Of a DNA stretch of 64,000 bases, positions 57,693-64,000 are shown one piece after another. The notes beneath the pieces are model-generated. The model did no database searches and was not told where the DNA came from. It worked only from the letters and a program-made list of their open reading frames with translations. Position 1 is the first letter of the stretch. Each line of letters begins with the position of its first letter. Origin of the DNA: an uncultured Flavobacteriaceae bacterium (lineage in GTDB: Bacteria; Bacteroidota; Bacteroidia; Flavobacteriales; Flavobacteriaceae). The DNA is taken from positions 427,703 through 491,702 of the forward strand of contig CANLVG010000003.1 of assembly GCA_947494565.1 (NCBI GenBank). The letters run 5' to 3'. Both the position numbers and the translations under genes were made by a program.

Positions 57693-58286
57693 TTATTTTG
57701 GTTTTGAGTATTCGATTAATTCCTCCACGTAGTTAAAATCACCTTGATTTTGAGTGAGTTTTATGAAATTTTTTACAGCAGGTGCATATAACCAAACTTC
57801 TGTTTCATTTGCGCTATAACCTCTAGAATTGGTAGTTTTCCCAGTGTATTTTATTGTGTAGGCCATAAATGTTCCCGCTTCTACTGTTTCTTCTTGGTAT
57901 GATAGTACTTCGGCATTCTGACTTTGTTTTCCTGTAGTTCCATCTTGACTTGTCCAACTGTTTTCATATTTCCATTTTTTACCCACTTCGAGAGGCCAGT
58001 CGTACTTCGGTGTTTCGCTTACATCTGGTTTAACGATTTCGGTAACGGGAATAGTATCTTTTCCAATAGTCATACCTAGGGCTCCGTCAAAACTTATTAT
58101 TTCTCTTGTATCTGTTCCATCTGAGCGTACTTCTCCTTCAGTAGTCACACCTTTATATTTCCATACCCATTTCTCACCAACCTGATAATCAGTTAGAGTT
58201 GGTTGGTTGGTAGTGCTGGATTTAGTCGAGTCATTACAGGCACTAAATAATACTAATACAAGTAATATTAGAATTGGATTTTTCAT
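57693..58286 (-). CDS. hypothetical lipoprotein
   Basis: 197 residues. Lipoprotein signal (VLVLFSACND). The body is beta-rich: YQVGEKWVWKYKGVTTEGEVRSDG, WPLEVGKKWKYENSWTSQDG, ETVEAGTFMAYTIKYTGKT and EVWLYAPAVKNFIKL. The pattern 'VxAGTFxAYxIxY ... WYAPxVxxxIKL' recurs in DUF3108-like periplasmic proteins. It shares one cassette with the DUF6090 gene; the outer ends GTTGTGCTTC (57678) and GAAGCACAAC (59141-59150) match perfectly. Confidence 0.7.
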   Translation of the reverse strand: MKNPILILLVLVLFSACNDSTKSSTTNQPTLTDYQVGEKWVWKYKGVTTEGEVRSDGTDTREIISFDGALGMTIGKDTIPVTEIVKPDVSETPKYDWPLEVGKKWKYENSWTSQDGTTGKQSQNAEVLSYQEETVEAGTFMAYTIKYTGKTTNSRGYSANETEVWLYAPAVKNFIKLTQNQGDFNYVEELIEYSKPK

Positions 58287-58334
58287 TTTTTTCTTTAAAA
58301 CAATATGTCGTGATAGATTGAAATTTGTTACAAT

Positions 58335-58378
58335 TACTAAAGGCTAGTACCAAGCAAAGAATTATAAACGTTTTAAGT
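58335..58378 (-). repeat. attC right-half remnant inside a two-gene cassette
   Basis: AAAGAATTATAAACGTTTTAAG resembles the right arm AATGAATTATAAACGTTG of site 41577 (shared parts GAATTATAAACGTT). No left arm and no GTT core remain. Confidence 0.5.
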
Positions 58379-58393
58379 TAGTCTTTCGTTATT

Positions 58394-59119
58394 CTATTCT
58401 AATGAATGGTATTCATTATCTATTTGCTCGATTAATTTTGTTATACTTTTTTTTAAAAGAACAGATTGCCTTGTATAATAATTAAGTTGTCTAGATGAAA
58501 TATAAATATCAGCTAATATTCGTTTATCAGTAATTTTTATAGGTGAGCCAAAATCACCATATTTTATTTCATACGCATATTTATTTCTTAATTCATTAGA
58601 ACGATTCAATACGTCCTCTCCAATAGTAATGATATTTTGGGCTTCCAATTCATAGATATTTTGAATATTATTAAATAGCTCACGATTGCTTATAATGCTT
58701 GATTTTCCTTCAGATATCATTGAATTATAAGTTCCAATTTTTGGTCGAAATTTTCTGTCTGTAAAGAAAATATATTCTAATTCAGATACTCCTTCCACTT
58801 TAGGTAGCTTACCAATAATTTCCTCGAATATAAAGTCAATAGTTGTGTCTTGAGACATTAATTGAGCAATTCGCCATTTGTGGTCTTTAATTACTTGAGA
58901 CAACAATAATGTATCTTGAATTAAATCACTCTTTATTTCTTTTAGATAGACTTTCTCTGCATCTCGTGTTTTTTTTAATTCGTTCGAATTATTTATACTT
59001 AGGGCAATTAAAATTCCAATAACTACTAGTATAATTTCTCCAATAGCATAAAGAAGATATTTAATGACCTTATTATCCCTAATCATATTCTGTCTTATTT
59101 TTCTAAAGAATTTTATCAT
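58394..59119 (-). CDS. DUF6090 family membrane-anchored protein
   Basis: 241 residues. The start MIKFFRKIRQNMIRDNKVIKYLLYAIGEIILVVIGILIALSINNSNE is the hallmark of DUF6090, with one N-terminal membrane helix (about 22-42). A coiled-coil-like helical ectodomain follows (YLKEIKSDLIQDTLLLSQVIKDH). Function unknown; very common in Bacteroidota accessory regions. It joins the preceding lipoprotein gene in a cassette that contains a decayed internal half-site. Confidence 0.85.
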   Translation of the reverse strand: MIKFFRKIRQNMIRDNKVIKYLLYAIGEIILVVIGILIALSINNSNELKKTRDAEKVYLKEIKSDLIQDTLLLSQVIKDHKWRIAQLMSQDTTIDFIFEEIIGKLPKVEGVSELEYIFFTDRKFRPKIGTYNSMISEGKSSIISNRELFNNIQNIYELEAQNIITIGEDVLNRSNELRNKYAYEIKYGDFGSPIKITDKRILADIYISSRQLNYYTRQSVLLKKSITKLIEQIDNEYHSLE

Positions 59120-59147
59120 TGGTCAATGGTTGGTCATAATGAAGCAC

Positions 59148-59270
59148 AACGGTCTCGGCTATGAGTAGTTGCGTGGGTTAGCACTTAACTTTGCAAGTAC
59201 ACAGCAAGCTGAAAATCCGCGAGGATTTTCAGAAGTAGGCGAGAACCAGCAATTACTTATAGCCATTGTT
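59148..59270 (-). repeat. attC-like site, 123 bp
   Basis: Left core AAC 59148-59150 (AGCACAACGGTCTCGGCTATG), right core GTT 59268-59270 (GTTAGGCAAAG). Same class as 52783, inner GAAAATCC-GCGAGGATTTTC hairpin. The stop codon of the right gene is inside the right core. Confidence 0.9.
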
Positions 59271-60291
59271 AGGCAAAGTTTTTTGTCCATTTTTTTCTTT
59301 GCTTTATAAAGAAATTAATGTGGCTTTTATTGATTTCTAGTTTATTATTTTTAAAGTCATTTCTTATAACATTTTCTGCTATACTTAGAATGCTCCTTGG
59401 ATTGCCATTTGTCGATTTGTGTAAATGTTCTAAGTTTTCATTTGAAATAGATATTTCATATTCTGGATGATGCTTTGTAATAAGTTCGTTGATATATTCT
59501 TTTTGTAAACCATCAACAGATAAAATAAATTCAAATGTATTTGGAATATTTATGTCCATTTGTTCGTATGATATTCCTGCAACGAATACAAATTGGATAT
59601 TAATATTTGAAAAAATATCTAGGTGTTTTGACAATAAAGCCCTTTGCCATTCTTTACTCATTAAGTTAGCCTCATCACATAAAGCAACAAGCTTTATTTT
59701 TTTTTCCTTTTTTAATAAGAATTCTTGAAGCTCTTCTATATAACTTATAATTTCAAATGGCATCAACTGGCTAAACTCGCGACTTTCAGATTCACTTATT
59801 TTTAAACCACCATTAAGTATAGCTTTTACTCCGATATTACCTTCTTCTGTCGATTGTATTTTGCGAGCTGATGCTGCAAGGTTAGCATAAGTTTTTTGTA
59901 GATAATTAATTTTTCTTTTTAAGCTATTATCTCCAAAATCAGGGTTTATGGATTTTTCAATCAGTTCACTGTGTGGTCTGTTATAAAGTTCAGTCCATAT
60001 TGAGGTGATTATCTCAAGGGCTAGAAATGATGAAAATGCATATTCGTTATTGATAAAAGAATTTCTTGAAAGCGAAAACAAGTTTAAGAAGAAGGGGAAA
60101 ATATTATCGCTTTCTGTTAAAGTTTCATTATATATTGACTTTAACAAAAAGGTTTTTCCAATTCCTCTTTCTCCATAAATAAAAATATTATTATTGGTTT
60201 TCAGAATTGTACCCAAACTCGAATTAACCTCTGGAATTCTGTCAACTCTTAACTTTTCAATTTCTTTATTTGTAATATATCTCGCGTTCAT
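59269..60291 (-). CDS. AAA+/STAND-type P-loop ATPase
   Basis: 340 residues from MNARYITNKEIEKLRV. Walker A is G40-ERGIGKT-47, Walker B is 201-208 (LVALCDEA), followed by a sensor-1-like VFVAGISYEQ and a C-terminal lid (LEHLHKSTNGNPRSILSIAEN). The arrangement resembles ORC1/Cdc6-like or ATP-binding STAND proteins (AAA_16/AAA_22). No partner effector is encoded in the cassette. Frames running upstream to 60363 are attC-derived. The stop codon TAA lies within the attC core. Ends GTTAGGCAAA (59268) and TTTTGCCTAAC (60299-60309) match over nine bases. Confidence 0.82.
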   Translation of the reverse strand: MNARYITNKEIEKLRVDRIPEVNSSLGTILKTNNNIFIYGERGIGKTFLLKSIYNETLTESDNIFPFFLNLFSLSRNSFINNEYAFSSFLALEIITSIWTELYNRPHSELIEKSINPDFGDNSLKRKINYLQKTYANLAASARKIQSTEEGNIGVKAILNGGLKISESESREFSQLMPFEIISYIEELQEFLLKKEKKIKLVALCDEANLMSKEWQRALLSKHLDIFSNINIQFVFVAGISYEQMDINIPNTFEFILSVDGLQKEYINELITKHHPEYEISISNENLEHLHKSTNGNPRSILSIAENVIRNDFKNNKLEINKSHINFFIKQRKKWTKNFA

Positions 60292-60306
60292 TTTTAAATT
60301 TTGCCT

Positions 60307-60493
60307 AACGGTTGAGCTATGAACAGTACGGGGGCAAACTGGCGTTTGCTTTCCGCCACGCACATAGCGAAATCTTTTTGTTTTGATTTATTTTTTCTTG
60401 TCCAGAGCAAAATCCAAAAGATTTTGCGGACTTCATAAAAATACACAAACCTTTTGTTTAAGCCCGAAGCCCGTATTGTTTATAGGTTTTGTT
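60307..60493 (-). repeat. long attC-like site, 187 bp
   Basis: Left core AAC 60307-60309 (TTGCCTAACGGTTGAGCTATG), right core GTT 60491-60493 (GTTGTGTGCAG). Nearly identical inner part to 54898-55084; inner GCAAAATCC-AAAAGATTTTGC hairpin. Confidence 0.9.
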
Positions 60494-60506
60494 GTGTGCA
60501 GTTTTT

Positions 60507-61211
60507 TTAGAGTCCAACTGCGTTTTTCCAATTACTCATGGTTGTAGGATGCTCCATGTTAATAGGGTAGTGGCTATTTACGAACATAAGTTGTTGCACA
60601 GTTAGTAAAACAAATAAGCCATCATTTCCACAATTTATTGGATAAAACTGTTCGTCGGAACCTTGGAGCCTTAGTTCAGCGTTCAGCATGTCCATAAAAT
60701 TTACATAGGCAATTCCCCAGTCGTTATCAGAAAATTGTCCGTCAAAAGCGATATATTCATTTCCATTAAGTTCGATTGAGTGTGTCCAACTGATATCATC
60801 TTGCGAACTTTTTTCATTTTCAAATTCCAGTTTTAGCCCCAACTTTTTAAAAGTCCTTTGAACTTGTCCTAAATATTCGGTTAATCCACCAATTTCGAAA
60901 AGCTCTTCACAATCGACCCAGAAATATCTGTTGTCCATAAAATCAAGTGTTTCTCCTCGCATTGGACCTTGAAAAAAATTTAAGTCCGTATATGAATTTT
61001 CAAAATCAGCTTTTACTTCATCAAGTTCTATTGAATCTGTTAATTTAAAATAGTCCAGCTTGTCGAGTCCATCAACAATTTCTTTTCCATCCAGTTTTTT
61101 AAGAATCTCCTTTTTCGGATTAGGATTTCTGATTTTAGAACTCGCATCATTTTTCTTAGAGTTACAGCCTAAAAATGTTGAAAATAATACCAAGAATAAA
61201 AGATACTTCAT
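60507..61211 (-). CDS. hypothetical lipoprotein
   Basis: About 234 residues from MKYLLFLVLFSTFLGCNSKK. The mature part contains LDYFKLTDSIELDEVKADFENSYTDLNFFQGPMRGETLDFMDNRYFWVDCEELFEIGGLTEYLGQVQRTFKKLGLKLEFENE, resembling small secreted alpha/beta proteins. No motif assigned. Cassette ends GTTGTGTGCA (60491) and TGCACACAAC (61225-61234) are perfect over ten bases. Confidence 0.65.
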   Translation of the reverse strand: MKYLLFLVLFSTFLGCNSKKNDASSKIRNPNPKKEILKKLDGKEIVDGLDKLDYFKLTDSIELDEVKADFENSYTDLNFFQGPMRGETLDFMDNRYFWVDCEELFEIGGLTEYLGQVQRTFKKLGLKLEFENEKSSQDDISWTHSIELNGNEYIAFDGQFSDNDWGIAYVNFMDMLNAELRLQGSDEQFYPINCGNDGLFVLLTVQQLMFVNSHYPINMEHPTTMSNWKNAVGL

Positions 61212-61231
61212 TGATTTTTTAAATTGCACAC

Positions 61232-61419
61232 AACGGTTGGGCTATGATTAGTGCGGCGCAGAAATCCGACGGATTTCCAGCTACGCGCTAAGCAAAAGCT
61301 TTTGGTTTTGTTTTTTCTTTTTTTGTTCGAAAGCAAAATCCCAAAGATTTTTGCGACTTCATAAATATATACAGACCTTGGCGTAAAACCCTAAGTCCGT
61401 ATTAATTATAGGCATTGTT
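61232..61419 (-). repeat. long attC-like site, 188 bp
   Basis: Left core AAC 61232-61234 (CACACAACGGTTGGGCTATG), right core GTT 61417-61419 (GTTAGCAACTGG). Inner GAAATCCG-ACGGATTTCC hairpin and GCAAAATCCC...GATTTTTGC. Confidence 0.88.
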
Positions 61420-61439
61420 AGCAACTGGCTTTTTCCACG

Positions 61440-61838
61440 TTACTTAATCCGCTTGTACTTAGCACTTATCCTCAACTTTTCTTTTTTATTTGGATAGTAA
61501 TAATTTAATCTTTTTTCAGATATTTTGATAGTCCAGGAATAGTCGGTTTTATGTCCATTTCTATATTCGGTCATAGAATAAAATTCACCGTTCCGAGTGA
61601 TTTTTCCATTACTGATTTCAGGACTATAATTTTTATATGTTTTCCATTCCTTTTTATTATTTACACTCCAATTTTTTCGAGTATACGTTGAATCAGAATG
61701 TATGGTAATTTCACTAATTCCGTATGAATAGACTGAGCTATAGTTATGGTCATTACCTAAATAAGTTCGGTCATTTGATTGTCCAAAAGTTGTAGATAGA
61801 AAGAAAAATAGAAGTAAGTTTAGAATTCCGATTTTCAA
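61440..61838 (-). CDS. exported protein of unknown function
   Basis: 132 residues with a signal peptide (MKIGILNLLLFFFLSTTFGQ). The mature part is beta-rich with a strongly basic C-terminus (YSWTIKISEKRLNYYYPNKKEKLRISAKYKRIK). It resembles small lipocalin-like periplasmic proteins; not assigned. Cassette ends GTTAGCAAC (61417) and GTTGCTAAC (61860-61868) are perfect. Confidence 0.58.
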   Translation of the reverse strand: MKIGILNLLLFFFLSTTFGQSNDRTYLGNDHNYSSVYSYGISEITIHSDSTYTRKNWSVNNKKEWKTYKNYSPEISNGKITRNGEFYSMTEYRNGHKTDYSWTIKISEKRLNYYYPNKKEKLRISAKYKRIK

Positions 61839-61865
61839 TTTTAAATGATTTTTGAGCTTGTTGCT

Positions 61866-62057
61866 AACGGTGCGGCTATGGCAAGTAGGGCAGGCAAGGA
61901 AACTTTTCGTTTCCGTCTGGTCTGCGAGCCAGAGCTTTTTGTTTTGTAATTATTTTTTCTTTTTTAATTGCCAAATCCAAAAGATTTGGCGGACTCAGTA
62001 AACACGCCCAAGCCTTTAAATATAGGACTTTACGCCCTATTTGCTATAGCCATTGTT
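61866..62057 (-). repeat. long attC-like site, 192 bp
   Basis: Left core AAC 61866-61868 (TTGCTAACGGTGCGGCTATGG), right core GTT 62055-62057 (GTTAGGCACAGG). Inner CTGCGAGCCAGAG and GCCAAATCC-AAAAGATTTGGC hairpins. Confidence 0.88.
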
Positions 62058-62072
62058 AGGCACAGGCTTTTT

Positions 62073-62975
62073 TTATTCACATTCTTTGTCAATCCTTTCT
62101 TGTGCATATTCCGCACCCAATTCCTTTGCTTTTGTCCATAATTCACATGCTTTTTTCAATTGCTTTAAATTGAAATATGTATTACCCTTATTAAAATAAG
62201 CTTGTGGATTTTCAGGTTCTAATATGATTGCTCGGTCATAAAATTCGATAGCAATATTATATTCTTCATTTTCGTCGCTCAACGTTCCTCGAGATACAAT
62301 TGCGCCATAAAATTCAGGGTTAATTTCAATTGCTTTATCGTAATCTTTCATTGCGTATGTGAACATATTAAGCTCATTTTTCGCATAACCCAAGTCATAG
62401 TATGAGTGATAATCTTTGGGATTTACTTTGAGAGTATTATTCCAATTCACGATGGCTCCAAAAAGGTTTTCTTTTCTATATAATTCAACAGCTTTTTCGT
62501 AGTAGAGCCTTTCTTTGTCTGGTGAATAGTCAAGAAATTCAACTTTTTCATTGTCGTTAAATGCTCCATAACCTGCAAGTTTAGAATCAAACTGATAACC
62601 TTCTTTGTAAAATGATAGCTCCCAAAAGACTATATTATCTTCGGTAATTGGGAACTTTTCAGTATTCCCATATAGTTGATAAAGTCCATTCTCTTCGGTA
62701 ATCTTTAATTCTGAACAATTGTATTTTTCGGAAAGTGAATTTGAAAGGTCTTCTAAATTTTCTCTTTTGTTACTTTCGAATGTAAAGTCCAGATTATTTA
62801 GTCCGTATTCTGGGAACTTATCATTCGCAATCCTCTCATAAAGTCCTAACGCGTTCAGTAATTCAGTCCGCCAGTCGTCGGAATATTTTTCCCATGTGAA
62901 GTATGTATTTTCCATTTGCGAATTGGCACTAATAAATGTAAAAAGGGTTATTATGAATAATAGGTTTGATTTCAT
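62073..62975 (-). CDS. exported tetratricopeptide-repeat protein
   Basis: 300 residues with a signal peptide (MKSNLLFIITLFTFISANSQ). At least four TPR units lie in residues about 160-295 (LYYEKAVELYRKENLFGAIVNWNNTLKVNP, YHSYYDLGYAKNELNMFTYAMKDYDKAIEINP, EYNIAIEFYDRAIILEPENPQAYFNKGNTYFNL). The N-terminal 150 residues are unassigned. Scaffold or protein-interaction role. Cassette ends GTTAGGCACA (62055) and TGTGCCTAAC (62985-62994) match perfectly. Confidence 0.85.
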   Translation of the reverse strand: MKSNLLFIITLFTFISANSQMENTYFTWEKYSDDWRTELLNALGLYERIANDKFPEYGLNNLDFTFESNKRENLEDLSNSLSEKYNCSELKITEENGLYQLYGNTEKFPITEDNIVFWELSFYKEGYQFDSKLAGYGAFNDNEKVEFLDYSPDKERLYYEKAVELYRKENLFGAIVNWNNTLKVNPKDYHSYYDLGYAKNELNMFTYAMKDYDKAIEINPEFYGAIVSRGTLSDENEEYNIAIEFYDRAIILEPENPQAYFNKGNTYFNLKQLKKACELWTKAKELGAEYAQERIDKECE

Positions 62976-62991
62976 TTTTCAGCTTGTGCCT

Positions 62992-63180
62992 AACGGTTGA
63001 GCTATGAACAATACGGGAGCAAACTAGCGTTTGCTTTCCGTCACACACATAGTGAAATCTTTTGGTTTTCTTTTTTTCTTTTCCTTGTTTAAAGCAAAAT
63101 CCCAAAGATTTTGCGGACTTCATAAAAATAAACAAACCTCTCGATTAAGCCCGAAGCCCGTATTGTTTATAGGTTTTGTT
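62992..63180 (-). repeat. long attC-like site, 189 bp
   Basis: Left core AAC 62992-62994 (GTGCCTAACGGTTGAGCTATG), right core GTT 63178-63180 (GTTGTGCGCTGG). Nearly identical inner part to 54898 and 60307; the gene to its right ends in the right arm. Confidence 0.9.
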
Positions 63181-63907
63181 GTGCGCTGGCTTTTCCGTCC
63201 GAGTATTCCAGCCACTTTAACGGCTCTTTGAGTTTGTGCTTATTCAATTCTAAATGGATTACTCTTCTTTTCTTTCCATTCGTAGTTCTATTCGATGCGT
63301 GCAAAGTAAGAGGTTTCATTAGCATTACTCCGCCTTTTGACACTTCGCAGACGACCTCATTTTCAATATTCCAATCTTTTGAGTCAGTACGAACGATTCC
63401 ATTTAGGTGCGATTTCGGAATTACTTTTAACGCTCCATTATTTTTGTCCGTATCGTCCAAATGGATTCTTATGGTAATTGTGTCCTTTAAAATCTGAATT
63501 GGGGGCTGAACTCCATGTTGGCCTTTTTTAAAAGTCCAATTTACATAGCTTTCTAAATTAGCCCTTTCTTTAACCGAAATACTCAAATCTTGATGATAAG
63601 CAACAAACCAATTAGATTCACTTGGTTTGTCGAAATAAATGGCTTTGGTTAAGAAGTATTCATCTTCAGTTAAGTCAGATAGTAAATCCATCAGTTTTTT
63701 ATTAAACAACAAACTATTCAAATCAGGAACATTATTTATTAGTTGCCTGATTGCAAATAAATCTTTTGTTTTTGAAACTGTTTTACCGTCTTGCTTCGAA
63801 TTTTCTATACAAGCCAAAATTTGGCTCATTTCATTTTCAGAATATAAGTCCGTTAAAATGGAATATCCATTCTCTTCAAGTTCTATTTTGTTTCTTTTAA
63901 AATCCAT
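63167..63907 (-). CDS. phytanoyl-CoA dioxygenase (PhyH) family protein
   Basis: 246 residues. Fe(II)/2-oxoglutarate oxygenase fold with the iron ligands H-x-D in WFVAYHQDLSIS and the late H in LTLHASNRTTNGKKRRVIHLEL; R of RRVIHL binds 2-oxoglutarate. The opening ENGYSILTDLYSENEMSQILACIE is typical of PhyH. Hydroxylation of an unknown small molecule is the likely activity. The last codons (SAQQNL and stop) lie in the attC right arm. Cassette ends GTTGTGCGC (63178) and GCGCACAAC (63918-63926) are perfect. Confidence 0.9.
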   Translation of the reverse strand: MDFKRNKIELEENGYSILTDLYSENEMSQILACIENSKQDGKTVSKTKDLFAIRQLINNVPDLNSLLFNKKLMDLLSDLTEDEYFLTKAIYFDKPSESNWFVAYHQDLSISVKERANLESYVNWTFKKGQHGVQPPIQILKDTITIRIHLDDTDKNNGALKVIPKSHLNGIVRTDSKDWNIENEVVCEVSKGGVMLMKPLTLHASNRTTNGKKRRVIHLELNKHKLKEPLKWLEYSDGKASAQQNL

Positions 63908-63923
63908 TTTTCAGCTTGCGCAC

Positions 63924-63994
63924 AACGGTAAGTGTATGCGCAGTGGCTTTGGCGGAGCGCCGGCATTTAGCGGCCATTACGTATACATAGTGTT
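63924..63994 (-). repeat. short attC-like site, 71 bp
   Basis: Left core AAC 63924-63926 (GCGCACAACGGTAAGTGTATG), right core GTT 63992-63994 (GTTGTTATC). Loop GGCGGAGCGCCGGC and arms GTGTATGCGCAGTGGC / GGCCATTACGTATACA. It has the size and shape of a conventional attC. The next cassette begins here and runs off the right edge. Confidence 0.9.
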
Positions 63995-64000
63995 GTTATC

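Noticed and set aside
26138..63180. CRISPR array suggested by many spaced repeats
   Set aside because: Repeats are 45-230 bp, differ between classes and are separated by whole genes; there is no array of short spacers and no cas gene.
26138..63180. IS or MITE copies
   Set aside because: No transposase, no terminal inverted repeats shared by all copies and no target duplication; unit-specific end complementarity is not explained by transposition.
1..64000. tRNA or rRNA genes
   Set aside because: No cloverleaf or ribosomal sequence was seen by eye; palindromic segments are all explained by attC-like sites. A tRNA search would settle it.

Overview
The window is AT-rich DNA from a member of the Bacteroidota, probably a marine or free-living flavobacterium or cytophagian. 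The evidence is many lipoproteins and exported proteins with Bacteroidota-style signals (for example ...AQ and ...FSQ cleavage sites), near absence of Shine-Dalgarno sequences, families typical of the phylum (DoxX-like, DUF4242, DUF6090, SnoaL/NTF2-like, serine hydrolases, HTH AraC), and scattered CCTGCCGGCAGG-type palindromes. No rRNA, tRNA, CRISPR array or intact insertion sequence was seen.

The dominant structure is an integron-type gene-cassette array that fills the window. About 50 imperfectly palindromic sites (45-230 bp) separate units of one to four genes. On the + strand each site begins with AAC(GG) and ends with (..)GTT, and each is strongly self-complementary. The decisive feature is that the bases just after GTT at one end of a unit are the reverse complement of the bases just before AAC at the other end of the same unit (for example GTTACCTGC...GCAGGTAAC, GTTGTGTGCA...TGCACACAAC, GTTGTGCGC...GCGCACAAC). 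This is what is expected if units excise as circles and integrate at attC-like sites. Almost all genes lie on the minus strand with the site at their 3' side, and the minus-strand reading of the sites (AACAA...CCGTT) looks like ordinary attC. The genes therefore run away from a platform that should lie beyond the right end. No integrase is in the window.

Layout. At 1-30 kb are larger cassettes with worn sites: DoxX-like/Crp-Fnr; NTF2-like; DinB; a serine hydrolase with a D-aminoacylase; RidA; oligopeptidase; PhzF; a DUF4242-cyclase-AraC fusion with an exported DUF4242 protein; PEBP plus AraC; amidohydrolases; a second serine hydrolase; cupin; a Zn-protease-like protein; a four-gene ECF sigma/SRPBCC operon; XRE regulator; and alpha/beta hydrolases. 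At 30-43 kb are a GH43-like protein, an HExxH lipoprotein plus AraC, ParE/ParD, a macro-domain protein, a second sigma/SRPBCC operon and an S41 peptidase. At 43.5-49.2 kb lie the only plus-strand genes: cupin, AraC, acyl-CoA dehydrogenase and a large lipoprotein. At 49-64 kb are small, freshly bounded cassettes, mostly of unknown function, including two with no convincing gene, a TlpA-like thioredoxin protein, an AAA+ ATPase, TPR proteins and a PhyH dioxygenase.

The most striking subsystem is a pair of paralogous cassettes (23.35-26.14 kb and 38.32-40.91 kb). Each carries an ECF-type sigma factor with a Cys-rich tail and three SRPBCC proteins. Six promoters in the two cassettes share TGTAAC (TGTAC in one), exactly 15 bp, then GTATC. 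This suggests that each sigma factor controls itself and its SRPBCC genes, a portable regulon that moves as a cassette.
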